In this document: positions 1-10,430 of the stretch, in pieces
Layout of the letters: every line of letters begins with the position of its first letter
Numbering within the stretch: position 1 is the stretch's first letter
From: Diphasiastrum complanatum
Lineage: Eukaryota > Streptophyta > Lycopodiopsida > Lycopodiales > Lycopodiaceae
Assembly (NCBI GenBank): GCA_029204225.1
Contig: CM055104.1
Span: forward strand, 53,840,965 to 53,904,964
Reading direction: 5' to 3'
Length of the DNA stretch: 64,000 nucleotides
The notes under the pieces: generated by a model
The model's database searches: none
The model's input: the letters and a program-made list of their open reading frames with translations, nothing else
What the model was told of the DNA's origin: nothing
Made by a program: the position numbers and the translations under genes

Positions 1-1000
1 CGAAGAACTCGACGAATTGGTTACCAAGGAGCAGTCCTCCAATTGGTAACAGAAGTGGATGAACTGAAGTTGGCTTTAGCCAATTTCAAGTCCAGTGTGG
101 ACGACTCGTTCGCTGAACTCAAAAAACTTGATTTTGAGTTCCGCGAAAGGAAGCCTTCCCTCCACTTCTTAGTTATCCCCTTCTCCACTTCCATCAGTTT
201 TGGGTGAGACTTTACGGTCTCACCCCAGTGTTTTTAAAGACTTAAAACCTCCTACTTTTATTGGGAAAGAGAAGGATAGAAAATGCAGATATTCTACAAA
301 CCTTCCTCAGACAAATGGAAGAACATTCATGCTCTTAAACAGACCCCTGACCATTTGCAAGCTATTGAGCCAGTCTTTCCTTAGGGCCTATGGCCTATAA
401 GTGGTGGTTAAATCTCCAGGAGACTGGGCAGACTCCTCGGTCATGGAAAGCTTTTGAAGGAAGCTTTCCTAAGAGAATTTCTACCAGAGAATGAACTTGA
501 TAGAGCCTGGGAAGCCTGGGAAAGAACAGTAATGGACAAGTCCCTCATCCAATATATCTCGCAGTATCGAGAAGCAATTTTAAAGATTAAAAATATGGAT
601 GACTATCAGAAAATCAGGGGATTTGTCCGTGGCCTCAAGATGAATATAAAGTAGAGGTCCAGAGAAACTCGCCTACTACCCTTGAGCAAGCTCTCAGATA
701 TGCTCAAATCTATGATGATTCAGTGGGTAGGAAGAAGGCGAGACAACAGCCACTTTCTGAGCAGCCTTCTCAGAAAGACTTTCAATTTAAAAAGAAATTT
801 TTAAAAAGAAAGAAAGAAGACAAATCTAAAAGTGAAGCTTGCCCTTCACTCATACAGCCCTTTAAAAACCAGATGATTTTGAGAAAGCCAAACAAGAACG
901 TTTGTGCTTTGTGTGTCATGGGCAAGGGACACACAAGTCAGACAGTGTCCCAAGGGGCCTTTCACTAAAAAGATAAGAAAGATAAAAAACAAGTTCATCT
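1..1000 (+). pseudogene. Ty3 gag remnant, frameshifted
   Basis: Gag-like peptides appear in succession in different frames: a stretch with PPTFIGKEK near 245-275, then YKWWLNLQETG near 400, then a capsid-like segment (RAWEAWERTVMDKSLIQY) at about 454-650, then a basic segment at 723-840. A zinc knuckle follows near 900-945. It reads CFVC, then His after five residues, and the last Cys position is Ser, so it departs from the C-x2-C-x4-H-x4-C form in spacing and in the final ligand. Several frameshifts are needed to read through, so this is a dead gag. Confidence 0.75.
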
Positions 1001-1079
1001 TGTTCAGACTGTATGTTTCCCCAGTGACTCGGTAGCTTCCGAGATCAAAGTGTATCATGAAGATCATGAACACTGTTGC

Positions 1080-1430
1080 CAGCTGACCTCTGCAATGCTA
1101 GCGAGACCCTTCAGCTTTGGGCCGCATGACCTAGTACGTATGCATGGGAAAGTTGGTAACCAATTAGTAAGAGTCATGGTTGATGATGGGGCAACCCATA
1201 AGTTTATCAACTACACCCTGGTTAAAAGCTTAAACTACCAGAAGTACCTAGTCAGCATAGGTACATAGTTTCATTAGCTAAGGGTGAAGATAAAAAAATA
1301 TGGGAAACTATGGTAAGTAAGTTAAATCTTGGTATTCAGGGGTACCAAGATGAAATAAACTTTCAGATAATGCACCTGGATCGAACAGACATTGTTCTTG
1401 GGAGAGATTGGCTCTACAGTTTAGCCACAG
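1080..1430 (+). pseudogene. Ty3 retropepsin (protease) remnant
   Basis: The aspartic protease motif VDDGATHKFIN is encoded near 1178-1212, with the usual FGPHDLVRM-type segment just upstream (about 1117-1145). The frame breaks near 1260, where the reading continues in another frame as IVSLAKGED and then DIVLGRDWL (about 1388-1412), the end of the protease fold in Ty3 elements. A second shift near 1420 joins it to the RT frame. The catalytic Asp is present, but the protein cannot be made as one chain. Confidence 0.75.
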
Positions 1431-3369
1431 AAACTATCAGGAGAACACCCTCAGCTTTCAGCATAAAGGACGAGAGATCCAGTTGCATGGGGAGCATGAT
1501 GTTCCCAACAGCCCTATGGTCTGCAGTTCAGAGCTCTGTCAGCTAATCGGAGACGAAGACCATCAGGTATTCTTATGTGACTTTCAGTTTATTCCTGAAG
1601 TTTCTATTTCCAGTTCTATTCAGCAGAAAATCAGTAAATTAGAAACTTTATTGTCTAAATTTAAAGACGTTTTTCCTGAAGATTTACCACATGGTTTACC
1701 ACCTAGCAGAGAGGTAGATCATGTAATAAACCTAGTACCAGGTACAGCACCTGTTTCTAAACCTCCGTATCGGGTCAGCCGAACAGAGGATGAAGAAATA
1801 ACTAGGCAGTTAACAGACTATCTTGGGAAAGGCCAAATTCAGACCAGTAGTTCACCATGGGCCTCACCAGTCCTATTGGTGAAAAAGAAAGAGGGGTCTA
1901 TGCGTCTTTGCGTAGATTACAGAGCCCTCAATAAAGTCACAATCAAGAATAAATACCCTATGCCTCGGGCAGACGAGTTGTTTGATCAACTCGACGGGGC
2001 TAAGTTTTTCAGTAAAATAGACCTCAGATCGGGATATCATCAAGTCCGTATAAAATCGGAAGATGTCTCGAAAACAGCTTTTAGGACTCGTCACGGTCAT
2101 TATGAGTTTAAGGTGATGCCATTTGGGCTCACAAATGCTCCAGCTACCTTTATGACCTTGATGAACAGTGTCCTCAGACCATACTTGGGTAAGTTTGTAG
2201 TCGTATTTCTAGATGACATCCTCGTTTACAGCAAAACGAGGAAGGAGCATCTAAAACACCTCAGAAAGGTGTTTCGACTGCTCAGAAAGCATAAGCTCTA
2301 TGCTAAACAATCCAAGTGTGAATTCTTCGTTGAAGAAGTAGCATATTTGGGTCACATTATCTCTTCAGATGGGATTAAAATGGACCCAAATAAGGTTAAA
2401 GCCATACTCAGTTGGTTGAGACCTCAGAATATTTTGGAACTTCAGATCTTTCTTGGTCTGGCGGGATATTACAGACGATTTGTCAAGGAATATGCTCAGA
2501 TAGCAGTTCCTATGACAAATCTCCTTAAGGGGAAGGGAAAGGAGTTCATTTGGGAGTCCGCACAGCAGGAGAGCTTTGATGCTCTCAAAACAACCTTAGC
2601 TACAGCACCAGTTTTAAAAGTCGTCGACCCCAATCAGCCATTTGTGGTCGAAACAGATGCTAGCGACTTTGCAGTAGGTGCTGTGCTAACTCAGGGTGGA
2701 CGACCAGTTGCGTTCGAGGGTAAAAAACTCGAGCCAGCTCAGACTAGGTACAGTGCCTATGAAAAGGAACTCTTTTCTAAAGTCCATGCCCTTAAGACTT
2801 GGAGGCATTATTTGTATGGTGCCAACTTTGAGGTCCTGACAGACCATGAGAGTCTCAGATATCTTTGCAATCAACCTGAGCTTAGAGGTCGGAAAGCTCG
2901 TTGGGCAGAGTTGATGCAAGAGTTTGACATGTCTATCAGATATAGGCGTGGAAAATTCAATACAGTAGCAGATGCCCTTAGCAGAATGCCTATGATAAAC
3001 AAGCTGAGTTTTACTCAGATTCGTAATGAGTTACTCGAGTCCTTGAGAGGGAAATGCCAGCATGATGCATTCTTCTCTATTATCTGGAACTCAGTCCAGA
3101 ACAGACAGTTACAGACTCTAGAACCAGTTCCCGGGGCTGGTGCCAGTTCATCCAAGAATACGGCAGCTTCCGTTGAGGATGATGATGAGTCCGAGTATAC
3201 GTCGTCAGATGACGTTGAGGATTCTGAGCCCATATTACCCAAGCAAACCCCAGTGGTTGAGGGTCAGTTGACTCAAGGATTCAAATGGAAACAGTATTCC
3301 ATTCAGGATGAGTACTTGCTCTACAGAGATAGAGTATGTGTCCCCAATTTAGAGGATTATAGGCAGTAG
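1408..3369 (+). CDS. Ty3 pol segment: reverse transcriptase and RNase H
   Basis: An open frame of 653 codons. The segment before the RT fold ([20 protein letters not shown]) ends near residue 112. RT motifs follow: [29 protein letters not shown], then [23 protein letters not shown] and the catalytic FLDD at residues 267-270 (2206-2217). RNase H shows ETDASD near 2650, then [27 protein letters not shown] and NTVADALSR, so the usual acidic residues are visible. The first residues are out of the native frame because the protease end is frameshifted. The frame ends at TAG 3367-3369 in the linker to integrase. The Met is only the first in the frame, not a proven start. Confidence 0.9.
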   Translation: MALQFSHRNYQENTLSFQHKGREIQLHGEHDVPNSPMVCSSELCQLIGDEDHQVFLCDFQFIPEVSISSSIQQKISKLETLLSKFKDVFPEDLPHGLPPSREVDHVINLVPGTAPVSKPPYRVSRTEDEEITRQLTDYLGKGQIQTSSSPWASPVLLVKKKEGSMRLCVDYRALNKVTIKNKYPMPRADELFDQLDGAKFFSKIDLRSGYHQVRIKSEDVSKTAFRTRHGHYEFKVMPFGLTNAPATFMTLMNSVLRPYLGKFVVVFLDDILVYSKTRKEHLKHLRKVFRLLRKHKLYAKQSKCEFFVEEVAYLGHIISSDGIKMDPNKVKAILSWLRPQNILELQIFLGLAGYYRRFVKEYAQIAVPMTNLLKGKGKEFIWESAQQESFDALKTTLATAPVLKVVDPNQPFVVETDASDFAVGAVLTQGGRPVAFEGKKLEPAQTRYSAYEKELFSKVHALKTWRHYLYGANFEVLTDHESLRYLCNQPELRGRKARWAELMQEFDMSIRYRRGKFNTVADALSRMPMINKLSFTQIRNELLESLRGKCQHDAFFSIIWNSVQNRQLQTLEPVPGAGASSSKNTAASVEDDDESEYTSSDDVEDSEPILPKQTPVVEGQLTQGFKWKQYSIQDEYLLYRDRVCVPNLEDYRQ

Positions 3370-4650
3370 GTCCTATATGAATGTCATGACAATCCTAGCG
3401 CGGGACACCTGGGCATACAGAAGACCTATGAGCTTCTTCGTAGGCAATTTTTCTAGCCCAGTATGAAAAAGGACGTCCACCAGTATGTAACCAGTTGCCA
3501 GACAAGTCAAGTAAATAAAGCAGAGCGTTTAAAGGCAGGAGGGTTGTTGCATCCCTTAGAAATACCAGCTGGTAAATGGGAGAGTATCTCCATGGATTTT
3601 ATAGTAGGCCTGCCTAAAACCCAAAAGGGTAATGACGCTATATGGGTCACAGTTGACCGTCCGACCAAAATGGCTCATTTCATTCCGACCAAATCAACCG
3701 TTAGAGCTCCAGAGTTAGCGAGGTTGTTTGTAGACGGGCTATTTAAATTGTACGGTCTACCTTCCGGCATAGTCAGCGACCGGGACAGTAAGTTTACTGG
3801 AAATTTTTGGAGGGCAGTATTCCATCATCTCCATACTAAACTTAATATGAGTACCACCGACCATCCACAGACGGACGGTCAAACAGAAAGATTAAATCAA
3901 GTGCTGGAGGATATGCTTCGTGCATACATCAGCAAGAAGCAGACTAATTGGGAGGAGTATCTCTCGATGTTAGAGTTTGCTTACAACAGTACCAAACATT
4001 CAGCTACGGGATACAGCCCATTTATGTTGATGTACGGTTTTCAGCCACGCTCACCCACAGCTGTAGGGTTTAAACAAGAAAAAGTTGAAGCAGCCAGAAA
4101 CTTTTTAGAGGACCTAAACCAGATGATAGAACATGCTAAGCGTAGCATTAGACAGTCCCAGGATCGAGCCAGGCATTATGCAGATCCACACAGACGGGAT
4201 GTGCAGTTCTCCACTGGTGAGAAAGTCTACTTGAGAGTTCCAGTTGACTCTAAAACCCTCAAATCAGGAGTGTGTGCTAAGTTGTCTCCAAGGTATTGTG
4301 GTCCCTTTACCATCAGTAGGAGACTAGGCGAGGTCACCTATGAACTAGAACTCCCACACAGCAGTAAGGTTTTTCCAATATTTCATGTAAGTCAGTTACG
4401 AAAAGCCTTAACCAGATCAGACAATCTGGTAGGGGACAGTGTTCTAGTTCTCCCATTGGATCCTCAACAACCTCCACATGAACCAGAGGAGATTCTTGAT
4501 ATTAGAGAGACGCAGACTTGTCATACTCTATACAGAGAATATCTGGTTAAGTGGAATGATCAGCCTGTTGAGAATGCCACTTGGGAAAGAGGCAGTGTCC
4601 TTCGCAAGATTTTTCCAGACTTTGTCTTAGAGGACCAAGACGATTCTTAA
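3370..4650 (+). CDS. Ty3 pol segment: integrase with chromodomain
   Basis: This continues the same frame as RT-RNase H after TAG 3367-3369. A second TAG at 3454-3456 separates the zinc-binding end (CHDNPSAGHLG) from the rest, which is open from 3463 for 395 codons. The HHCC module ends SCQTSQ where CxxC is expected, so its last Cys is Ser. The catalytic core shows SMDFIVGLP, IVSDRDSKF and TERLNQVLE, the D, D and E of the DDE triad. A chromodomain-like tail (EYLVKWNDQPVENATWE) lies at about 4535-4590. The stop codon TAA is at 4648-4650, just before the purine tract. Confidence 0.88.
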
Positions 4651-4661
4651 GGGGGAGGGAG
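4651..4661 (+). promoter_or_regulatory. Polypurine tract of the Ty3 element
   Basis: The tract GGGGGAGGGAG follows the pol stop directly and precedes TGTTACGAG. This is the normal place for the primer of plus-strand DNA synthesis in LTR retrotransposons. Confidence 0.75.
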
Positions 4662-5011
4662 TGTTACGAGCTCGTAACCAGTGCCGAACCCTAGAGAACA
4701 TAGATAGGTCAGATACCACAGTCAGGGTCGTGTTCAGCGTACACGACCAACAGGGCAAGACAGTGTGAGTAGTGTGCCCCAGCACGGTCCATAGCTATGG
4801 CGGGCCTAACACCGTCTAGGGACCCTGTCAGCAGGACAGGGCCCCCAGTTGGGGACCGACGTGCAGTCGGCCACGTCAGTGCCACGTGGCCAACGCTTGG
4901 CAGTTGCATGCTACCAGTCCTCACATTGGGCTAGGAGGGGCTTACTCTATATCAGGGAGTAGGCAAGGTTGGGTGGATCAGTTAGTTTTTGCCCTACTGT
5001 GGTGTTAGGAC

Positions 5012-5015
<4 letters not shown>
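4662..5015 (+). repeat. 3' LTR of the Ty3 element (3' boundary uncertain)
   Basis: The LTR begins TGTTACGAGCTCGTAACC, which is itself a short palindrome. It is GC-rich and full of short inverted repeats, for example around 4818-4850 and 4860-4890. A weak TATA-like CTCTATATCAGG lies near 4945. No second LTR is available for comparison, so the end is not known; it is placed at the start of the (GA)n tract. Confidence 0.6.

Positions 5016-5099
<84 letters not shown>
5016..5099 (+). repeat. (GA)42 microsatellite
   Basis: A pure GA repeat of about 84 bp. It lies exactly at the 3' end of the minus-strand LINE that follows; on the minus strand the join reads GACATTAATAAAG, then AATTTAAT, then (CT)n. 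Confidence 0.95.
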
Positions 5100-5102
<3 letters not shown>

Positions 5103-5487
5103 AATTATCTTTATTAATGTCCACTGAGACCAATACGCTCTATGGAACCAAATAATAAAAACTTTGAATAATAGTACGTCTTAAAACTATTTTAAGATCA
5201 CTTCAGCTACTTTAGAGGGGCTTAGGGTTTAGAGTGGGTCACTATCACTGTCACTATCGTTGTTGTTTGCATGGATGTTGAGTAACTGATTGCGGGGTAT
5301 GTGATCTCAAAGGGTGTTGAGGGGCTATAGTGGTCGTATGATGTTGTACCTGATGTATCTGATCTCTATGTTGGTCTCGAGTAGGAATATCAGTCTCATC
5401 ATTAGACTCAAAAACATGATGAGGTCTCCTAGAGAAGAAAGAGGTGATCTGGAGCTGAGACGTGGGACTCTGCTGTGTATGACATAA

Positions 5488-5552
5488 ACCACTCCGAAGT
5501 AGTAACATAACACAAATCACGAGAGCGTGAGATGTTACTACTTCGGAATGGT
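5488..5552. repeat. 21-bp inverted repeat (hairpin)
   Basis: Arm 5488-5508 and arm 5532-5552 are reverse complements over 21 bp with one mismatch (15 bp perfect: CCGAAGTAGTAACAT), with a 23-nt loop. It lies in the 3' part of the LINE, around the ORF2 C-terminus. Confidence 0.9.
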
Positions 5553-5690
5553 CTAAAGAGGCCAAATAATCTCCCTCTGGCCTCATAATATATACTGCAT
5601 CTGAAAATAGAATGGTCCTTGGTGTCAACCTCCCTAAGAGCACAAAATTGGAAAAACCTCTCCGCCTGAGGTATACCCAGAAAATGGCTG
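5540..5690 (-). pseudogene. LINE ORF2 C-terminal Cys/His motif
   Basis: In one minus-strand frame the sequence reads FCALREVDTKDHSIFRCSIY followed by YEARGRLFGLF. A C...DHxxFxC arrangement close to the end of ORF2 is common in plant LINEs. It lies on the tail side of the RT remnant and supports one element with an internal deletion. The overlapping 129-codon frame starting at 5643 is a shadow of this segment. Confidence 0.5.
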
Positions 5691-6138
5691 TCTCAACTGC
5701 AAGCTAGTGTGAGGAAACTCTACGTTGGGCCAAAAGGAATCTAAGACCATTTGAAAGACCAGAGTCTAGATAACAAGGTAGAAGTGGCAACCCACTTGTA
5801 TCCAACTCCAGGAAATGAGTTCGATAAAAGTCAGGTTTGACGACTTCTAGCTCACCATGCCAAGTATGTTGAATATAAGTTTGGTAATGAAAGCAACGGA
5901 TATACAAATGAGAACCAACGAGGAGATGCGAAATGGAGATGCCAAATGTGTCAAATGGGCGAGAACATTGAGAGTACCATGAGAGTTGATACCCCTGAGA
6001 GTGGAGATGCTATGAAGATATAAATGCTAACCAAGAGTATTTGAACTCTATGACTGGGAACTGCATAACTTGCTGAATATACTCATTAAGTGCCATCACT
6101 GCCAACATCATATCGATAGAAAAACCAAGATCACGCTG

Positions 6139-6480
6139 TCACTGGATAAGCAATGGAAAGCCAAGGACAATAGCACGATTAAGGAAAGTGGCCAAAAGGG
6201 GAGAAAGCAAGTCATCAACATGGATCAGTAGCTCGGATTCAAGGTCCTTTATGTCTCTCGCCCTATGGGTCTTCAGTTCCTTAATGGCCGCAAGGACCAT
6301 ATTAGATGTGAAGAAGGTGAACTTAGATTGACGAGGAGAGATGGAGATAGGTGAGTGGTTCGGTACGATGTAAAGTGTGGCGGCATAGTTAGTCCATGTC
6401 TTGAGGTCATCCAAGAGGGGAGGTGTGGCACGAGGAATAAACTCATGCCAGAAGGCACCGGAAGAAGAGCTATAAAGAAG
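6139..6480 (-). pseudogene. LINE linker and start of reverse transcriptase
   Basis: The minus strand encodes LDDLKTWTNYAATLYIV and then VLAAIKELKTHRARDIKDLE, SELLIHVDDLLSPLLATFLN and RAIVLGFPL. This is the opening block of non-LTR RT (usually an AIK.LK..KA.D..G pattern, then a stretch ending in GFP). The frame is open for 91 codons and then stops. The palm motifs that should follow are absent, so the protein is truncated by deletion. Confidence 0.75.
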
Positions 6481-6639
6481 ATCGATGAGATGCCTCCCTT
6501 AAGACACTTTATAGGCACGCTTCTTACGGGAATAAACAATGGTAGGAGCGACGGGTAGAGCGGAGAATATATGGGGCATGAGTAAAAGTATGAGTAACAT
6601 GATGGTGATGGGAGCGACATTCGTCATCATACTAGGGGG

Positions 6640-7505
6640 GCGTGCTATGACCTAGAGTGGAGCAAGTGGATCTACCTGTGTGGGGCTTAGAAGGAAAAGA
6701 GAGAGAAGCAGCGGTATGGAGTGACATGGTACGGAAGGCGTCTTGTAATTCTAGAGGGCTGTCATGGGGAAAAAGGTGGAGTTTAGATGTAAGATGTTCT
6801 TGGTAGACCGACAAGTATGAAGGGTCAAACGTGTATGTGGGTGCACGATCAAGTGAGTGGTGGGAAGTTGTTTGTGGCAAACCAAAAGTGTTGAGACCAA
6901 AGAAGAGGAGATCAGAAAGGGTATAAGAGAAATGCGGAGATCAATGATGAGAGGGATGGAGGATGGAGGATGGTGCCCCCATGGGATAGTCAATGACACT
7001 GTGACCTCCACTATGAGGTTTCAGATATCCTGGTAACTTCCAAGTCATCACTGTTAAGGGCATGGACACGTAGCTAGTCAGTAACATCAGAAAACTTTGA
7101 CCGTCGTGAGGCGGTCTTGGCATTGAAATCCTTAGTAAGAAAGACATATCTAGGAGATTCAAGGCCCTCAACAAATTGAGAGGACTCTGGAGGAAAGCAA
7201 TATGGAGCAATAGAGGGTCTTTGTCCATATGAATACCCTATCCATCAATGAGGATCGAAATATATCATGCGTGCTTGTCATGTCTGATGGCTCGATGATC
7301 GAGTGGAGAGGCTCTCTGTATAAGCAGGCGACCCCACCAAGACCACGCCCGCTTGTTGATTGAGTCATAGTCGATATGCCAAATCTCATATGTATTCTAG
7401 GAAAGTAGGTAATTCTCTCTTCGGACTCTCATAAGTCTCCATAAAAAACAGCAAATTTTGTCCAGTAATGAAATCCGTCAGGTCACCAACAGTGGATTAT
7501 GAGTG
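6640..7505 (-). pseudogene. LINE endonuclease domain remnant
   Basis: On the minus strand, peptides in successive frames match an exonuclease-endonuclease-phosphatase fold: NLLFFMETYES (the Glu-containing motif, about 7455), RGLGGVACLYREPL (about 7320), FIWTKTLYCSI (about 7220), DFNAKTASRRSKFSDVTD (about 7130-7080), DLEVTRISETS, and a distal part LDRAPTYTFDPSYLSVYQ (about 6850). The DFN motif is the best marker. At least four frame changes and some stops make it non-functional. Confidence 0.65.
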
Positions 7506-7510
7506 GATAT

Positions 7511-7994
7511 TGTAAGGGAAAGCACCTCAAGATCCTGCTTACAAGACACACACAAAGGAATAATAGTGGAGCAAAATCACCCAACCAATGAGAAGCTACT
7601 GATCAATCTCCAATAGCATCACCCCCAAGCCACATGATAGGATGTAGGTGTAGAGAGAGGGAATGAAAAATCACAACAAGAATGGGAGTAGGGTGAGTTT
7701 CCCCTTGAGTATATAGGCCCTGCTTTTTTTGTGCATGCCCCCATGCAAGCCTATAGTATTCCCATACATGCAATTCATCACTATTGATACTCTACACCAT
7801 GCCAATAGCCATCATATCCCATGCAATGGCTCCACAGGTGATTACATGTGTGACTGGGTCCTCACAAGGTTATTAATTACATATCCGGCCTAGTCCGGAA
7901 TAAAGAGGCATACCCAATAATCTCATATACTGGAGTACCGGGTTCCCAAGTCTAGGATTATGCCGAATCCTATATCTAGGATGTGGACGTAACA
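7511..7994 (-). repeat. Ty3 3' LTR (family A), minus strand
   Basis: Read on the minus strand it begins TGTTACGTCCACATCC at 7994, next to a purine tract, and ends in CTTACA at 7511. It contains a TATA-like element (CCTATATACTC, about 7708-7717). Internal sequence on its upstream side is integrase, as expected for a 3' LTR. It does not resemble the LTR at 9356-9733. Confidence 0.6.
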
Positions 7995-8010
7995 TTCTTC
8001 CCCCCTTTAA
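7995..8010 (-). promoter_or_regulatory. Polypurine tract, minus strand
   Basis: The minus strand reads TTAAAGGGGGGAAGAA directly before the LTR start TGTTACG, the standard plus-strand primer position. Confidence 0.7.
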
Positions 8011-8129
8011 CTACTTATGTCCTCATAAGCGAAGCTTAGGAAAATTCTTCTTTATGCTTTCAACTCTCTCTCACGAATCAACATTCCTTAGTCCGACCTT
8101 TCCACTGAATCAAGCACTCAAAGATAGAA

Positions 8130-8655
8130 CAATTCTTAACAGATTTAACCTCCACATTTACTGGATATTTAGGTTGAAAAACTCTACATCAGCATAAATG
8201 GACTGTAACTGGTAGCAAAATGCTTTCTACTATTGTATGCAAACTCGATCAGAGGAATGCAATCTTCCCAATGAGATTATCTGTGAGAAACATATGTCCT
8301 CAACATATCTTCCATAGTGTGATTAGTTCTTTCTGGCCATCTGATTCAAGATGATCAATCGAACTAAACTAAGGGAAGTTTCCAGTTTATGGAATATTAC
8401 TGACCAGAAGTGACTTGTGGATCTCTATCACTAACAATGTCACTCGATAGTCCATACAACCAAAATAATCTTTCAACAAAGATTTGGGCTAATTCAGAAG
8501 CCTTAGTAGTCGGCTTAACAGGTATGAACGTAGCTAACTTAGTTAACCTGTCCACTACAATCCAAATAGAATCATTTTGCCATTTCTGGATAGGGTGGAG
8601 GTAGCACAGGACGAATAACAGAAGACGGAAATAGATAAGGATAAGGCAGAGCATG
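8130..8655 (-). pseudogene. Ty3 integrase fragment
   Basis: The minus strand encodes NDSIWIVVDRLTKLATFIPV, then LSSDIVSDRDPQ (second catalytic Asp), a frame change, then ERTNHTMEDMLRTYVSHR, SHWEDCIPLIEFAYNSRKH and YSPFMLM. This is the integrase core from after the first Asp to beyond the catalytic Glu. RT and RNase H are missing upstream; instead a gag-like N-terminus abuts it at 8656. Confidence 0.8.
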
Positions 8656-8890
8656 CTATGAGGAAGATGCTAAACCACCAGCTACAGAGGAGAGCATCAC
8701 TCGCATCTCTGCGATGGTCTTCTCCATACTATCCATGCGAGCTTGCACAGAAGAGGAAACACCAGCAGGCGAACTAGCAACCATTGTAGGCGGGTTATGG
8801 TCAGGGCTAAGCATAGGGCTGGGTGGTGGGGATTGGAGGGCAATAGGAGGGCTAAGAGGTATAGCGACATGATCGTCTTCCATAATGAAC
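8656..8890 (-). pseudogene. Ty3 gag N-terminus fragment
   Basis: The minus strand encodes MEDDHVAIPLSPPIALQSPP with a Pro/Ser-rich continuation and then VQARMDSMEKTIAEMRVMLS, a short helical segment. A Pro-rich start followed by a short coiled coil is typical of Ty3 gag beginnings (compare 56524-56868). The start fits ATG near 8882. Everything from mid-gag to integrase is deleted. Confidence 0.55.
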
Positions 8891-9340
8891 CAAAAAAACA
8901 CAAAAAACAAAGTCTTTCTCAGGTCAAATGGACATACGGCGAAGAAGTTATGACGTTTCAACCCCATTTTTTTAAGCAAAATCAGCAGTTTTGAAAATTT
9001 TCTCAGATTTTCAGCCTTCCTAGCAGCGATCCAGCACCAACAATAGCCTGCCAAAATCTCACCGCAATCCGACACCTATAGGAGAAGTTGTATCCAATTG
9101 AAGCACTGATTTTTCCCCTTCCTAGGTAGCGATGGACCTGTAGGACGTTCTGAAGAATTCTGATCTGAAAAACAGCAACTCAATCGAACTCTCGGGCTAG
9201 AGCAGCAGTGATGGAGGTCCAAGAACAGCTATAACAACTATCTCCACGATTTCCCCCCTCAAAATCCTTCAAAAACAAGCAAAAATCAAAGATTTCTCCA
9301 CTTTCTCTCTCTAGAACGGGCGATTCTCTCTCTAGAACGA

Positions 9341-9353
9341 GGCTCTGATACCA
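9341..9353 (-). promoter_or_regulatory. Primer-binding site for initiator tRNA-Met
   Basis: The minus strand reads TGGTATCAGAGCC, complementary to the 3' end of plant initiator tRNA-Met. It lies two bases inside the LTR that ends at 9356. Confidence 0.9.
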
Positions 9354-9355
9354 AT

Positions 9356-9733
9356 TGTCACAAGCAAGTCTCTCCAAGCTCGTGAATCCTCAAAGGCCAA
9401 TGTGTAGAATGAACTTTCCAACCATAGGCACCCCCTCTTTGAGTCCTTCTACCTGCTATTCCCATCAACTGGCACATGGTCTGTGACCCGCTTGGTCACC
9501 CCGACTACTGGCCGGCTAGCATCTCATCACTGACGGCTAGGGTCCCGACGGTCAAAACACACCGTGTCTCTGACAGCTTGTCAAGCGGCCACCGGATCAC
9601 TGTTTGTGACGCACCGGTCCCTACTTGGGACAAATGTCCACGTCAGTCACCAACCCTTGCCAATACTAGGCCTCAGGCCCTCTGGTGACCGGCCATGCCG
9701 AGATCATGATAGAGCCGTAACTCGGCTCTAACA
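9356..9733 (-). repeat. Ty3 5' LTR (family B), minus strand, 378 bp
   Basis: The minus strand starts TGTTAGAGCCGAGTTACG at 9733 and ends TTGTGACA at 9356, next to the primer site. It is GC-rich, with a palindromic start. A partial relative lies near 37900-37978, where the minus strand starts TGTCAGAGCC. It is unlike the LTR at 7511-7994, so the two do not form one pair. Confidence 0.75.
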
Positions 9734-9739
9734 TGTTGG

Positions 9740-10430
9740 ATGATCATGCTAATTGTTGTAAGTTTTGCTATTCAAAAGACATTTCCAAGTATGGAGGACT
9801 TGCAAAATATATTGGTGAATGAGGAGTTTAGGCTTCTATCAAGAGGAGGATCTACTTCCATATCTCAAGTTGGAGAGGGCAAGAGCAAAGGCAAGTGGTC
9901 TAAAGGGCAAGATCAAGGTGAGCCTTCTACTTTTGTTGGTAAGAAGAAAGATAGATCTAAGCTAAAATGTTTCTATTGTGGAATCAAAGGACATTTTGCT
10001 AGTGACTTCTTCAAGAAGAAGAGATCAAGGTGAGAAGCAAGGCAATTTCATTTTTGATGAGGATGGTGTTGATGAGCAAAATTAAAGTGATTCTTTTTTG
10101 ATGTCTTCTTGTTTGCTAACCAATGTTGATATTAATCAATCTAACGTTTTTGATCGTGATGAAGATGGTTCTTTGGATGGTGATGGTCCAGATGCCTCTC
10201 CAAGTCAAGTTCTAAGAAGATCATCAAGGGAAAGACAAAAGCCATCAAGGCTTACACATGGTGAGAAGGGTAAGCAAGTTGAAGGCACAGACTTTGCTTT
10301 ACTCACATGTTTTGGTTCATCTTCTTGTGTAGATGATGCTATGCAAGTGGGTGGTGGTTTTCAAGGATTGGAAGCAACTAATGGATTTGGAAAAAAAGTT
10401 TTGTTCAATGACTTTGATGGTTAAGTGGAA
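9740..10430 (+). pseudogene. Ty1/copia gag and pol-linker remnant
   Basis: An open frame from 9740 encodes SMEDLQNILVNEEFRLLS, then a Lys/Gly-rich stretch and a zinc knuckle CFYCGIKGHFASDF, where the last Cys position is Phe. After a stop at about 10031 another frame (10098-10424) is acidic and then reads VLRRSSRERQKPSR, the motif common between integrase and RT in copia elements. Integrase is therefore deleted between them. No RT follows. The Ty3 LTR ending at 9733 lies at its left edge. Confidence 0.65.

Larger units (their letters stand above)
1..5015 (+). mobile_element. Ty3 (chromovirus-type) LTR retrotransposon, 5' end outside window, decayed
   Basis: Domains run gag, protease, reverse transcriptase, RNase H, integrase, chromodomain, the Ty3 order (integrase after RNase H). 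A chromodomain at the end of integrase is the chromovirus signature and is thought to steer insertion to particular chromatin. The window opens inside gag, so the 5' LTR and primer site are not seen. Gag and protease are split among all three frames, and pol carries two in-frame TAG stops, so the copy is inactive. The pol part is otherwise well kept. The 3' LTR starts just after a purine tract near 4651. Its far end is not fixed; 5015 is taken as the edge of the microsatellite. Confidence 0.9.
5100..7510 (-). mobile_element. LINE (non-LTR retrotransposon), RT core deleted
   Basis: Minus-strand reading from 7505 downward gives an endonuclease domain, the endonuclease-RT linker, the first part of RT, then (after a deletion) the cysteine/histidine C-terminus of ORF2, a 3' region and a (CT)n tail. 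This is the order of plant LINEs with an apurinic-type endonuclease. Frames shift many times. The catalytic RT part (palm with xxDD) is missing between about 6139 and 5950. The 5' end is cut at 7510, where an LTR begins. A second copy of the linker region occurs on the plus strand at 39060-39239. Confidence 0.75.

Noticed and set aside
5254-5643. 129-codon minus-strand frame as a separate gene
   Set aside because: A different phase of the same DNA reads DHSIFRCSIYYEARG, the C-terminus of LINE ORF2, so the longer frame is a shadow.
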